Shown here piece after piece: positions 1 through 8,164 of a DNA stretch of 64,000 nucleotides. The notes below the pieces were generated by a model. The model was not told the DNA's origin and did not search any database. It saw only the letters and a list, made by a program, of their open reading frames with translations. The position numbers were made by a program, and so were the translations under genes. The DNA comes from an uncultured Eubacterium sp. (GTDB lineage Bacteria; Bacillota; Clostridia; Oscillospirales; Acutalibacteraceae). Location: contig CAJTLP010000001.1 in the NCBI GenBank assembly GCA_910577195.1, positions 248,001 through 312,000 on the forward strand, in the 5' to 3' direction. Every line of letters starts with the position of its first letter. Positions within the stretch are counted from its first letter, which is position 1.

Positions 1-383
1 GTGTTGATCGGCATAATCTGATTGCCTGTGGATTTATACAAATCGTAGGGAGATATTTTTTCAAACAGCTTATCAGGCATACCGTTTGTTCGTGTATCAC
101 GATAGTTCACAGGCAGTCCAATCAGTTCATCCTTATCATCCAGGAGTCCGTAGTCAACACCCCAGGTATCAAAAGCAAAGGAATTCGTATCACCGCAAAT
201 ATCTATAGCCTTTTTCACCTCAGCTAAAAGATAGGGAAAATCCCAGCAGAGCTGTCCATCCTCATACTTCGGTACATTGTCAAACCTATGTATTTCCTTA
301 TAGCTTAGCTTTTCACCGTCAAATTCAGCCTTTATTGCCCTTCCTGTTGAAGCACCGAAATCAAAAGCAAGTACTGTACTCAC
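1..383 (-). CDS. Sugar kinase, rhamnulokinase/fuculokinase family (5' part only)
   Basis: This is the N-terminal part of a FGGY-family sugar kinase; the rest lies beyond the left edge. The N-terminus has the phosphate-binding FDFGASTGR motif, followed by DTWGVDYGLLD and the YRDTRT segment typical of the RhaB group. It starts at GTG 381-383, where GTGA overlaps the stop of the upstream fucU gene, so the two are translationally coupled. RhaB-like kinases act on L-rhamnulose or L-fuculose. The FucU-type mutarotase and class II aldolase next door favour L-fuculose, but that is inference from context. Confidence 0.85.
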   Translation of the reverse strand, partial: MSTVLAFDFGASTGRAIKAEFDGEKLSYKEIHRFDNVPKYEDGQLCWDFPYLLAEVKKAIDICGDTNSFAFDTWGVDYGLLDDKDELIGLPVNYRDTRTNGMPDKLFEKISPYDLYKSTGNQIMPIN

Positions 384-820
384 GGTGTTACAACTCCTTT
401 CTTAAGAAGAACATTGGCATAAACAGCCGTCTCGCCTGTGGCAATAATGAGATAAGCCTTCTTTGCTCTTTCATAAAAAGCAAAGCGTTCCGTCATTTCT
501 ATATCGTGATGATCAGGCTCATATTTATTAAGCAAAGCCTCATATGTTTTCCATATCTCAGGCTTAGGGCAGCTGTCACCCTTAACAACCTCCATCAAAG
601 CAACAGGCTTTTCTGTATATCTGTCCAGAGGAATAAGCTGTAAAACAGCGTCTAAAATTTCTGCAGCACCGTTGCCGTCAGCACGTACAACAATTGCATC
701 CTTGCCAATGCTTTCACAAGGGAAATTACCGTCTGCAATAATCAGCTCATCACCGTGACCCATTTCACACAGTGCCTTTAAAAGCTCAGGTGAAATAATC
801 GGAGGAATTCCTTTTAACAT
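380..820 (-). CDS. fucU: L-fucose mutarotase (RbsD/FucU family)
   Basis: A 146-residue protein of the RbsD/FucU family, which interconverts alpha and beta anomers of L-fucose (or ribose in RbsD). The N-terminal segment MLKGIPPIISPELLKAL, followed by MGHGDEL with the conserved His and IADGNFP, is diagnostic. The length is normal for the family. It lies 2 bases after the aldolase gene and overlaps the kinase start, so the order aldolase-mutarotase-kinase is one operon. The presence of FucU is the main reason to read the operon as fucose catabolism rather than rhamnose catabolism, because rhamnose mutarotase belongs to a different family. Confidence 0.9.
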   Translation of the reverse strand: MLKGIPPIISPELLKALCEMGHGDELIIADGNFPCESIGKDAIVVRADGNGAAEILDAVLQLIPLDRYTEKPVALMEVVKGDSCPKPEIWKTYEALLNKYEPDHHDIEMTERFAFYERAKKAYLIIATGETAVYANVLLKKGVVTP

Positions 821-822
821 AC

Positions 823-1536
823 TCAGTCCTCCTTTGCATGCAGCATAGGGTCATCAGGATTGAATGTTTTATAACCCGGATGCCTTCCTGTAACCTGATA
901 ATAGCTTCTGAGGTCAATAAGCTTTTGAATATTCTCTCTGCTTATGTCATGGCTGCCGCCGAGTATAACGGCATTAATTGTAATCTTTGCCCAAAGCTCA
1001 AGGCTTTCCATTCTGTAAAAGGCAGTTACCACATCACTGCCTACGGCAAGTGCACCGTGATTTTCAAGCAGCATAACATCATGCTCCTCAAGATATGGCT
1101 CAATTGCGTCAGGCACTTCAGTCGTTGAAGGGGTACCGTATGGTGTAAGCGGAACAGCACCCATAACTGCAACGTCCTCAATCATATTATACATATCCAT
1201 TGCCTTGTGAGCCACTGCAAAGCCTGTTGCTCCGGGCGGATGAGCATGAATAACACTCATAACATCATCACGCTTATCATAGCAGCGAAGATGCATCTTG
1301 ATTTCACTTGAAGGTCTGAGTCCCTCAGCAGCCTCCAGCACATTACCCTTGCTGTCAATACGGATTAACTTTTCAGGTGTTATAAAAGATTTGCTCATAC
1401 CTGTCGGTGTAGCAAGTATTGTGCCGTCGTCCAGCTTAACACTTACATTACCATCGTTTGCCGCAACCCAACCAAGCTGCCACATCTTGTGACAAATGTC
1501 ACATATGAGTTCCTTTTGTTCGTTAATATTACTCAT
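823..1536 (-). CDS. fucA: Class II aldolase, L-fuculose-phosphate aldolase type
   Basis: A 237-residue class II (zinc) aldolase/adducin-family enzyme. It should cleave L-fuculose-1-phosphate into dihydroxyacetone phosphate and lactaldehyde. Visible zinc ligands are the HAHPP motif (His97, His99) and His160 in LLENHGAL; Glu78 in PSSEIKMHL is the expected catalytic acid. The Gly-Asn-substrate loop appears as NDGNVSV. It is the first gene of the operon, preceded by GAAAGGAAATC and divergent from an AraC regulator. Rhamnulose-phosphate aldolase is the alternative substrate reading. Confidence 0.85.
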   Translation of the reverse strand: MSNINEQKELICDICHKMWQLGWVAANDGNVSVKLDDGTILATPTGMSKSFITPEKLIRIDSKGNVLEAAEGLRPSSEIKMHLRCYDKRDDVMSVIHAHPPGATGFAVAHKAMDMYNMIEDVAVMGAVPLTPYGTPSTTEVPDAIEPYLEEHDVMLLENHGALAVGSDVVTAFYRMESLELWAKITINAVILGGSHDISRENIQKLIDLRSYYQVTGRHPGYKTFNPDDPMLHAKED

Positions 1537-1673
1537 TTTGATTTCCTTTCATTTTTCATTTGACATACCATATTATAAATGATATTCTAATTGTATTATA
1601 TTACATTTCAATATTCTTCGCTTGGGGCATTATATGCTTGTAATATGACAATATTCACTTTTGGCGGTAAATA

Positions 1674-2519
1674 ATGAATTACAGTGAGCTTTATGAAAAC
1701 AAAAAAAGAGGAACCTTTGATTTTCCTATTGAATTATACTACGTTGATTCGGCATCTGCACGTTATCATATGCCGCTTCATTGGCACCTTGAATATGAGT
1801 TGATTTTGGTTTTAAAGGGCAGCTTTGAGCTGTCCCTTGACGGAAAAAGTTATATGATGAATGCAGGTAATTGTGCCTGGATAGGTGATGGTGTTGTTCA
1901 TGGCGGTATTCCTCACGACTGTGTATATGAATGTGTTGTATTTGATTTAGGCACGCTTCTGCACGATACCCCTGTCTGCTCACGCAGTGCTGCAGAATTT
2001 CTGGCGGATGAAAACGGCTACACAGGTATTTTTGAAGCAGGCAGCAAACAGGCTGAGCTTGCCGATAAAATATTTGAGTCAATGGAAAAGGAGCAAAAAG
2101 GCTATGAATGGACAACCGTAGGACTGATGTGGCAGCTTATGGGAAGCCTTATCAATACCAAAGCAAAAAACATTTCCCTTTCAAAAAACCGCCGGCAAAT
2201 CATAAGACTGAAAAACGTTTTAACCTATATCCGTAATAATTACGAAAACCCTATAACTCTTGCAGAACTTGCAGATGTTGCAGGTATGGTTCCGCGTTAT
2301 TTCTGCCGTGCATTTTCCGATATGACAGGCAAAACACCTATCGAATATTTGAATTATTATCGGATTGAATCAGCAGGTGAAAGACTTCTTCTTACAGATG
2401 AATCCATAACTGATATTGCTTTGGGCTGCGGCTTCAATGATATGAGTTACTTTTCAAAAACCTTTTCACGCTACAAGGGAATGAGTCCAAGCATTTACCG
2501 AAAAAATCATATAAAATAG
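1674..2519 (+). CDS. AraC-family transcriptional regulator
   Basis: A 281-residue regulator. Residues about 20-95 form a cupin sensor domain with the HWHLEYELILVLKGSFEL and VVHGG His-rich strands. Residues about 185-280 form the two helix-turn-helix AraC domain (ITLAELADVAGMVPRYFCRAF, then SITDIALGCGFNDMSYFSKTFSRYKGMSP). It is transcribed divergently from the aldolase across a 137-bp gap that should hold both promoters. The arrangement suggests that it controls the fucose-type operon in response to sugar; this is inferred from position. Confidence 0.88.
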   Translation: MNYSELYENKKRGTFDFPIELYYVDSASARYHMPLHWHLEYELILVLKGSFELSLDGKSYMMNAGNCAWIGDGVVHGGIPHDCVYECVVFDLGTLLHDTPVCSRSAAEFLADENGYTGIFEAGSKQAELADKIFESMEKEQKGYEWTTVGLMWQLMGSLINTKAKNISLSKNRRQIIRLKNVLTYIRNNYENPITLAELADVAGMVPRYFCRAFSDMTGKTPIEYLNYYRIESAGERLLLTDESITDIALGCGFNDMSYFSKTFSRYKGMSPSIYRKNHIK

Positions 2520-2530
2520 AATATAAAAAC

Positions 2531-2573
2531 GGGAGTATAAAACTGAGGTTATAAACACAGTTTTTATACTCCC
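2531..2573. terminator. Bidirectional terminator between araC-type gene and glycosylase gene
   Basis: GGGAGTATAAAACTG (2531-2545) pairs with CAGTTTTTATACTCCC (2558-2573), with A-rich and T-rich flanks on both sides. It serves two convergent genes and overlaps the 3' end of the glycosylase gene. Confidence 0.75.
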
Positions 2574-3043
2574 ATTTCATTTTTCCAGTATTCAAAAAGC
2601 CTGTCATCACTCCAGCCGGCATTGGCAGGACTTGTGGAGGGCAGACATACGGCGCTGATGCCGATCTGTTTTTCCATATATTTTTTATATAAGCTATGTG
2701 CCTTTTTGCCGTTTACAAATATCTTTTTGATTTGTGCACTTTCAAGAATTATACTCAAATCATTAGGCACAACATTCTTTATGGTACTGTCCGCTGATCC
2801 GCTTATTTCACAGGAATGAATCACATCCCAAAGTGCAAAATGATGATCAAGTATCAAGTTTGTTTTCTCCTCAATACTTGACGGGACAGGAGCATCACAT
2901 ATTTTCGCCATAACACTCCAAAAACGATTTCTCCGATGACCGTAGAAAAAGCCTTCCTCCCTTGACTTGACTGAAGGAAAAGAGCCTAAAATCAGAATTT
3001 CCGACTTTTCATTATAAAGCGGATGAATCGGATGTACAATCAT
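2564..3043 (-). CDS. DNA-deoxyinosine (hypoxanthine) glycosylase, UDG superfamily
   Basis: A 159-residue protein of the uracil-DNA-glycosylase superfamily, closest by motif to the hypoxanthine-DNA glycosylases (family 6). These excise deaminated adenine from DNA. The N-terminus has ILILGSFPSVKSREEGFFYGHRRNRFW, the characteristic motif I with a nucleotide-flipping region, and the C-terminal region has the LPSTSPANAG segment. The methyltransferase gene ends 2 bases upstream, so the two are probably co-transcribed. Family assignment is from motifs; substrate is from family knowledge. Confidence 0.8.
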   Translation of the reverse strand: MIVHPIHPLYNEKSEILILGSFPSVKSREEGFFYGHRRNRFWSVMAKICDAPVPSSIEEKTNLILDHHFALWDVIHSCEISGSADSTIKNVVPNDLSIILESAQIKKIFVNGKKAHSLYKKYMEKQIGISAVCLPSTSPANAGWSDDRLFEYWKNEMGV

Positions 3044-3045
3044 AT

Positions 3046-3816
3046 TTAAACTTTCCTCGCCTTGATAATAAAAGAAAGCGGATAATGCTCTGCCTTCACT
3101 CCTGAATAATACGCAGAGTGCTGCTCTCTGTCTGCCTTTAACTTTTCCGTGTCAACATCCTCTATAACCTTTTCAACGCAAAAGCCTGCTTTGGCAAGTG
3201 CATTAATATAAGTTGACAATTTTCTCTTGATAAGAGTTACAGGATTACCGCCCTTTTCAAAGGTCATCGTTTCTTCTGCATTATAATTCCCTGTAAAGCA
3301 AAGCGCATTGTCCTCAAGCTCAATGCAGTTGATTAAAGGGTGGTCCCAGCTGAAAACAAATATTCCGTCCTTTTTCAGATAAGAATATATGTTATCAAAA
3401 GTCTTTTGTATATCTGTAGTCCATCCGATTGCATAAATTGAATAAACAACATCAAAATATCCAATCGGTATACCCTCACTCTCCTCCATAGGAGCATTTA
3501 CAAGGGTAGCACTGTAACCACTGTTATTCAGAAGCTTTGCAGCATTTGACACCTGTCTTGAGGATAAATCGACACCCCAAAGCACACCTGCCCCCTGCTC
3601 CTTGCACCACAGAAGAGAATGTCCGCTGCCGCAGCCTATATCCAGAATTTTTTTATTTTTCAGGTCACCCAACAAATTGAGCTGATTTTCATCAGGACAA
3701 TATACGCCATAGGAGGGCAAGGCAGTGGCGCCAAACCAATCATCTGCAATTAAGTCCCAACTGTTTTTGTTCTGAAATAAAATATATTTATTCCGCTCAT
3801 ACATATTATCATTCAT
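3046..3816 (-). CDS. Class I SAM-dependent methyltransferase
   Basis: A 256-residue Rossmann methyltransferase. Motif I KKILDIGCGSGHSLLW sits near residue 54, followed by an acidic LWGVDLS strand (motif II) and FDVVYSIYAIGW (motif IV). The N-terminal NKNSWDLIADDWFG is typical of the Methyltransf_11/25 group. Its start overlaps the 3' end of the preceding secreted-protein gene by 8 bases. No substrate can be read from the sequence. Confidence 0.8.
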   Translation of the reverse strand: MNDNMYERNKYILFQNKNSWDLIADDWFGATALPSYGVYCPDENQLNLLGDLKNKKILDIGCGSGHSLLWCKEQGAGVLWGVDLSSRQVSNAAKLLNNSGYSATLVNAPMEESEGIPIGYFDVVYSIYAIGWTTDIQKTFDNIYSYLKKDGIFVFSWDHPLINCIELEDNALCFTGNYNAEETMTFEKGGNPVTLIKRKLSTYINALAKAGFCVEKVIEDVDTEKLKADREQHSAYYSGVKAEHYPLSFIIKARKV

Positions 3817-4816
3817 TACAATCAGGCTCTTTCTTATCTTTTTTACTGTTAACCGTACCGATTATGATACAGATAACGCCAACAACAAAGACCACAGTGA
3901 AAATAATAATTAAAAGCTTAGCCTGATATGATAGCTCTGTTGAACTATTCTGTGCACTTATCTCCGAAAAGCTTTCTCTCTTTTCAACATTTTCGTTATT
4001 CGATTCTTCACTCTGCAAAATTTCTTCTGTCACTACATCATCAGCAATCTCATTAGCTGAGCCTGAAAACTTTGTTGCAGGAGCTGACGTTTTCTTATCA
4101 GCCGACGTATTCCCTGAACCGGAAAATTTAGTGCTTGTTTCTTTTATTGTTTTTGATGTATTCGTCTTCGCTTTCGTTTCTGTCTTCCGGCTTTTCTTTG
4201 ATGTTGTCTGCTTTGTCGTCTTTGCCTTTGTGGTCTTTACTGTTGTAGGTACATACATATCAAGGTGAACGCTGTCAAGCAGATTATATGTACAATTCAG
4301 TCCGCAGTAATATTCACAACTTATAGAATTATTAAGCATTCTGTCCGTTTTATTTTTTAATTTGAACGCAACAAAAACACCGCCGCCCTGTCGTTTGCAC
4401 GATGCTTCATCAAAATTATAATATACATCAATGGATTCCAATGTATTTTTACTGGAGCTGTTCATCAAACCATTCTTGTCCACCTGAAAAAGATAGGTAT
4501 TAACATCATTTTTAATCGTAAATGCAAGCGTTATATTTTCATTGGTATTTCTGTCTATTCTGTAATCTGTAAAACGCGAAAATAAATAAAAACAGCCCTC
4601 ATCCTCATCAGCAATATATTTTGAAAAGCCCTCAAAATAATCGTCACCGGAATAGTAAATTTCATTCCCCTTATCTATCCAGTAAATCTCATCCTCTACC
4701 AAATCAGTGTTCAATGCAAATACACAAGACGGAAATGAGATGATAGAAAAGCATATAAAAACAGGAATGATTTTTCTGAAAAGTCCATCAAAAATACGCT
4801 TTCTAATGACTTTCAT
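3809..4816 (-). CDS. Secreted, C-terminally membrane-anchored protein of unknown function
   Basis: A 335-residue protein with a signal peptide (residues about 1-35, IIPVFICFSIISFPSCVFA). An extracellular domain of about 150 residues contains Cys pairs and the segment CEYYCGLNC. It is followed by a low-complexity Lys/Thr linker with two copies of TKFSGS, a C-terminal transmembrane helix (LLIIIFTVVFVVGVICIIIG) and a short charged tail. There is no LPXTG motif, so anchoring is by the helix. I do not recognise the extracellular domain. Confidence 0.75.
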   Translation of the reverse strand: MKVIRKRIFDGLFRKIIPVFICFSIISFPSCVFALNTDLVEDEIYWIDKGNEIYYSGDDYFEGFSKYIADEDEGCFYLFSRFTDYRIDRNTNENITLAFTIKNDVNTYLFQVDKNGLMNSSSKNTLESIDVYYNFDEASCKRQGGGVFVAFKLKNKTDRMLNNSISCEYYCGLNCTYNLLDSVHLDMYVPTTVKTTKAKTTKQTTSKKSRKTETKAKTNTSKTIKETSTKFSGSGNTSADKKTSAPATKFSGSANEIADDVVTEEILQSEESNNENVEKRESFSEISAQNSSTELSYQAKLLIIIFTVVFVVGVICIIIGTVNSKKDKKEPDCNE

Positions 4817-4920
4817 AAAATCATCCCTCTCTTAATCACTGATAAAAATATACCATAATTTTCCAATAAGGTAAATAGTTTTACAAAAAATTTGAAAAAA
4901 ATACAGTATATTTCATGTTA

Positions 4921-4957
4921 AAGCACTGTAGGACAGCTTGTCTGCCTTATGGTGCTT
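4921..4957. terminator. Weak terminator-like hairpin
   Basis: AAGCAC (4921-4926) pairs with GTGCTT (4952-4957), with an inner GGACAGCTTGTC stem. The T-run is good on the plus strand and poor on the minus strand. It sits at the 3' end of the minus-strand XRE gene, so its role is uncertain. Confidence 0.4.
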
Positions 4958-4958
4958 T

Positions 4959-5279
4959 TTAATTTGACAATTTAATTCCTAAATGAATCAGCTCTTTAAT
5001 AAGCTCTTCTTTGCCTTTTGGAACCTGTTGCAATGTTGATAAAGTACATTCCCATTTATCCTTATCCTTTTCACCTTTTACAATATAATCAATACTCACT
5101 CCAAGAATATTGCTCAGTTTAATAAGATTTTCTATTGATAAACCCGACAACCCTCTTTCAACTTCACTGAAATGCTTTACGGAAATGTCTAACTGTTCAG
5201 CTAATACTTCTTGTGTCAGATTTAATACTTTTCGCTGATTTTTTATTCTCAAACCCATATCGTGCTTGTAGTTTTCCAT
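4959..5279 (-). CDS. XRE-family transcriptional regulator
   Basis: A 106-residue DNA-binding protein with an N-terminal helix-turn-helix (LRIKNQRKVLNLTQEVLAEQLDISVKHFSEVERGLSGLSIENLIKLSNILGVSIDYIV) and a short C-terminal tail. It reads away from a compact set of plus-strand small genes, and the 140-bp gap contains a 9-bp inverted repeat and a consensus promoter. Local autoregulation and control of the divergent genes is the likely role. Confidence 0.85.
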   Translation of the reverse strand: MENYKHDMGLRIKNQRKVLNLTQEVLAEQLDISVKHFSEVERGLSGLSIENLIKLSNILGVSIDYIVKGEKDKDKWECTLSTLQQVPKGKEELIKELIHLGIKLSN

Positions 5280-5294
5280 ATAATCACCTAACCT

Positions 5295-5375
5295 ATTATG
5301 TTGATAATATCACAACATAATACACACAAAAACAAGGTAATAGGTGTTGACTTTATAAACCTAAAATGTTAATAT
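5295..5375 (+). promoter_or_regulatory. Divergent operator and promoter region
   Basis: A perfect 9-bp inverted repeat, ATTATGTTG (5295-5303) and CAACATAAT (5313-5321), lies close to the XRE start codon. On the plus strand a sigma-A-like promoter, TTGACT (5347-5352), 17-bp spacer, TAATAT (5370-5375), faces the small membrane-protein gene. The repeat is the natural candidate binding site for the neighbouring XRE protein. Confidence 0.6.
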
Positions 5376-5419
5376 TTTGTTGGATATAGTAATTTCAGAA
5401 GACAAAAGGAGGAATAATT

Positions 5420-5605
5420 ATGTTAAGCAAATTAGACACAGCATTAAAACTATCAATATTTTTTGTTATTGCAGCAATATTATTTATTATATTATCAACC
5501 TTTATTGATGTGTTCTTTAAATTCTTTATTGTTGCAGCAGTACTTGCATCTATATCATTTTTAGCTTATATATTCAAGAAAATGTTTTTGAACAATAATC
5601 AATAA
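5420..5605 (+). CDS. Small membrane protein, unknown function
   Basis: A 61-residue protein with a strong ribosome site (AAAGGAGGAATAATT). It has two predicted transmembrane helices (residues about 10-30, FFVIAAILFIILSTFI, and about 33-52, FFIVAAVLASISFLAYIF) and a short basic tail. It is the first gene of a plus-strand set divergent from the XRE regulator. No family is recognised. Confidence 0.65.
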   Translation: MLSKLDTALKLSIFFVIAAILFIILSTFIDVFFKFFIVAAVLASISFLAYIFKKMFLNNNQ

Positions 5606-5628
5606 ATACACAATAAGGAGATTCCAAA

Positions 5629-6413
5629 ATGGCGAATTTAGAAAAAATCAAAGAAAATGTTTCGTTGGAAAACATCATTGCTTCAGCGATTCAGATTCAG
5701 GGTGTTAAGGTTGACAGGGATTCATTTTTGCGAAAACAATTCAAAGACGAGTCTGATGAGCTGATGAACACAATCGTTGAAAAGGTCCGGTTGAGGCAAA
5801 CTATTCACGAGACACATTAAAGAAAATGGCAAAATCATTGATACAAAAAAGAGCCGTTGCTTCTTCAGCTGCCTCATTTGTTGCTGGATTACCGGGTGGT
5901 CCGGCAATGGCTGCAACAATCCCTACTGATATGCTGCAATTCTATGCTGTAGTATTGAGATTAGCTCAGGAAATAGCATACCTATATGGTGAACCTGATT
6001 TATGGTCAAATAATATTCTGGATAAAGAAAGAGTGACCAATCAGCTTATTCTGTATTGCGGAGTTATGTTCGGAGCCACAGGAGCAGCTCAGACTGTAAG
6101 AGTTTTATCCTCATCCATATCAAAACAAGTAATGAAAAAATTACCTCAGAAAGCATTAACCAAGACTTTTTATTATCCAATTGTTAAGCAAATAGCAAAA
6201 GCCTGCGGTGTAAAAATGACTAAAGAAATCTTTGCAAAGGGTGTTTCTAAAGCCGTTCCGATAGTAGGTGGTGTTGTTTCAGGCGGTATAACCTATGCTT
6301 CTATGATGCCTATGGCTAACCGACTTGTAAAAACCTTTGACAATATGCATTTTGAATATACAGAGAATGATTTTAATAACGATTATGAAGTCATCAATGC
6401 AGAAATTGTATAA
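5629..6413 (+). pseudogene. EcsC-like protein, broken by a single-base frameshift
   Basis: Residues 1-50 are read in one frame from ATG 5629 (ribosome site AAGGAG). From about 5784 the same protein continues in another frame as GPVEANYSRDTLKKMAKSLIQKR and then a helical, Gly/Ala-rich domain (ASFVAGLPGGPAMAATIPTD, LYCGVMFGATGAAQ, KAVPIVGGVVSGG) to the stop at 6413. One A appears to be missing from the run at 5780-5783. Adding it would give one uninterrupted protein of about 260 residues resembling EcsC-family proteins. Alternatives are a sequencing error, or internal translation from ATG 5826. The family call is from remembered resemblance. Confidence 0.7.
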
Positions 6414-6433
6414 TCAATCAGAAAGGATACACT

Positions 6434-6604
6434 ATGCCGACAGAAAGAAGAGGCTGGGTTGAATATATGTGTTCCTACTGCGGTGCAAAATCACAACGCA
6501 GAGAAGGGACAGGAAGACCTCAACCAGGTACTTGCGGAAGACGAGGAAGAACTAATACAGGAAGAACAAAACCTCATGTCTGGATAACGAATAGGAAATA
6601 CTAA
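6434..6604 (+). CDS. Small basic zinc-ribbon-like protein (56 aa)
   Basis: A 56-residue ORF with ribosome site GAAAGGAT, following the EcsC-like gene by 20 bases. It encodes MPTERRGWVEYMCSYCG, then a stretch rich in Arg, Gly and Thr with a third Cys (PGTCGRRGRT). One CxxC pair and a single later Cys suggest half of a metal knuckle; function unknown. Its small size and high Arg/Lys content suggest nucleic-acid contact, which is inference only. Confidence 0.6.
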   Translation: MPTERRGWVEYMCSYCGAKSQRREGTGRPQPGTCGRRGRTNTGRTKPHVWITNRKY

Positions 6605-6609
6605 AAAAA

Positions 6610-7359
6610 TCACACTACCGATGTATGCATTGCTCCCTCAGCATACGAGCCTACGATATGAAACGGACATTTATCCACTGCCTGATCATTTGTATAGGTT
6701 TCAAGGTCAAAGCCTGCAGCTCCGTCCCACTCGATTACACATGCTGAAGGATTATTTATATTTCCCTCATAGTAAACATAATTCCTGGTTCTGATTCCCT
6801 GAAATGCCCCCAGTGTTTCCGTATCACCTGCAAAGCGTTCCTGCAGATCTGTATACGTACCGTTTGCCGCCTTGATTGTATTCCATGCTCTGGTTAAATC
6901 AGCTTTTTTCTGGTCCATCTTAGCTCGCATATATGCAACTTTGCTTTTAACAAATTCAGACCTGTTTTTCCAAGCATTTTTAACAGTGCTGACCTGCTGG
7001 TCCATTTTTGCACGCATATAAGCCGTCTTGTCCTTAATTCCGCCCACAAGGTTATTCCAGTTCTTTGTAACAGATTCCTTTGTGTCGGAGAATTTAAGTT
7101 TTATATCTGCCTTCCATTCACCTGTAAATATGCTTGTAAGAAAATCGAATAATTCTTCAGCATTATCAGCTGCATTCTCTATTTTTGTTCCAATATTTCC
7201 TATTCCCTGAATAAATGCTTCTCCAAATATTCCGGCTAAAAAGGATAATAATGGGCCATATTTATTGTTTAGTTCTTCCAGTTTTGGCTGCTCGGCAAAG
7301 CTCGATATAATCAGATTTCTGTCATATTCCTCATCATAGTAAACATCAGAGTCATTCAG
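6610..7359 (-). pseudogene. Prophage tail chaperone extension fused to a tape-measure fragment
   Basis: A 250-codon frame with no ATG at its head; it is reached only by a -1 shift at the end of the tail-chaperone gene. It begins NDSDVYYDEEYDRNLIISSFAEQ, the usual start of a phage tail-chaperone T extension. It then switches abruptly to LLSFLAGIFGEAFIQGIGNIG and two AYMRAKMDQ repeats, which look like tape-measure protein. The last 90 residues are unassigned. The join suggests an internal deletion that fused the T domain to part of the tape measure. GTG 7047 is the first internal start in this frame, but it lacks a ribosome site. Confidence 0.7.
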
Positions 7360-7676
7360 TTTTTTCCGTTGATAAATTCCTGTGCCTCTTCAAAGGTGAT
7401 ATTACGCATTGCTGCAATAATATAGGTTGTAAGATTCTCCATACCGCTGACAGTAATATCCTTAAGGATTTCATCAGCCGCCTTTTTGCCGAGTGCAAGC
7501 TTTACAAAATCATAATCAGGGTCTTTTGAATTTGCCTTGCCTGTCAGCACATCGCCCATCTTTGACCATGTGCTCTGTCTGTCATCAACGATATAGCATT
7601 TATCGCCGATTTTAAGCTGAGGGTGATTGTCACCGACTAAGATTTTGTTTTCTGTATCAATAATTCTTGTTGCCAT
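7356..7676 (-). CDS. Phage tail assembly chaperone (gpG-like)
   Basis: A 106-residue protein with an AAGGAG ribosome site. The composition and order (N-terminal beta hairpins with KIGDKCYIVDD, a C-terminal helix, end at EFINGKN) fit the gpG-type tail assembly chaperones encoded between the tail-tube and tape-measure genes. Position supports this: the tail-tube C-terminal fragment lies just upstream on the same strand and the tape-measure fragment just downstream. The gene ends in a slippery A AAA AAC immediately before its TGA, the classic arrangement for making a longer GT product. Confidence 0.7.
   Translation of the reverse strand: MATRIIDTENKILVGDNHPQLKIGDKCYIVDDRQSTWSKMGDVLTGKANSKDPDYDFVKLALGKKAADEILKDITVSGMENLTTYIIAAMRNITFEEAQEFINGKN
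7359..7365 (-). other. Candidate -1 ribosomal frameshift site (A AAA AAC)
   Basis: On the minus strand the last codons of the chaperone gene read GGA AAA AAC TGA. The heptamer A AAA AAC is in the correct phase for -1 slippage. The -1 frame is open from there and encodes a tail-chaperone extension-like peptide. This matches the G/GT mechanism of tailed phages. Confidence 0.75.
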
Positions 7677-7740
7677 AATTCATATCTCCTTATATAAAAA
7701 ATTCAGGAGGGCAAAATATACCCTCCGTTACTAAAAATAT

Positions 7741-7920
7741 TTATGCTGATTTTGTGAAGGTGGGTTCACCGTCACTCAAAAATTCCGCCTCAAGTGCGTT
7801 GAGGTCTGTTGCTGCACCGCCGAAGGCATTTGTTGTATTAATAATACAATCAAATTCAAGGATATCCTTGTTCGGAAGCGTGAGCTTGAACTGACTTTCG
7901 ACCTTCTGTCCCTTCTGCAG
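7741..7920 (-). pseudogene. C-terminal fragment of phage major tail (tube) protein
   Basis: Fifty-nine codons ending at TAA 7741, with LPNKDILEFDCIINTTNAFGG and FLSDGEPTFTKSA, the typical C-terminal end of Siphovirus tail-tube proteins. There is no start codon or ribosome site. The matching N-terminal half is on the opposite strand at 8559, so the gene was split by an inversion with a breakpoint near 7920. Confidence 0.75.
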
Positions 7921-7921
7921 T

Positions 7922-8164
7922 ATGCCGTTTGATTCAGGTGTTATGCAAAACCGATCGACCTTTGTTGATGATAGTGATGTAAGTAATAATAATGTTTCGA
8001 TAGTTTCAGATACACCATATGCAAGGCGATTATATTTTCATCCTGAATATGATTTTCAAAAGGACGGAAATCCGAATGCAGGCGGTGAATGGTTTGAGCC
8101 GTATATCAACGGTGATAAAAAGCAAAAGGTTGTTGATACCTTTGGGAGGTTTGCGAAAGTATGA
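7922..8164 (+). pseudogene. Phage minor capsid/head-tail connector protein, N-terminally truncated
   Basis: Eighty codons containing MPFDSGVMQNRSTF, DTPYARRLYFHPEYDFQKD and NPNAGGEWFEPYI, which are hallmarks of the minor capsid (connector) protein of TP901-like phages. Such proteins normally have about 25-30 more N-terminal residues. Here the sequence starts exactly at the inversion breakpoint beside 7920, and no ribosome site precedes the ATG. It overlaps the next gene by 4 bases (ATGA), as in intact phages. Confidence 0.7.

Noticed and set aside
1537..1673. Riboswitch upstream of the aldolase gene
   Set aside because: No stable hairpin or terminator is visible in the 137-bp divergent gap; AraC control is the simpler explanation.
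7028..7210. Plus-strand 60-codon frame in the tape-measure region
   Set aside because: It is the shadow of the minus-strand fused frame, with no ribosome site or recognisable protein character.
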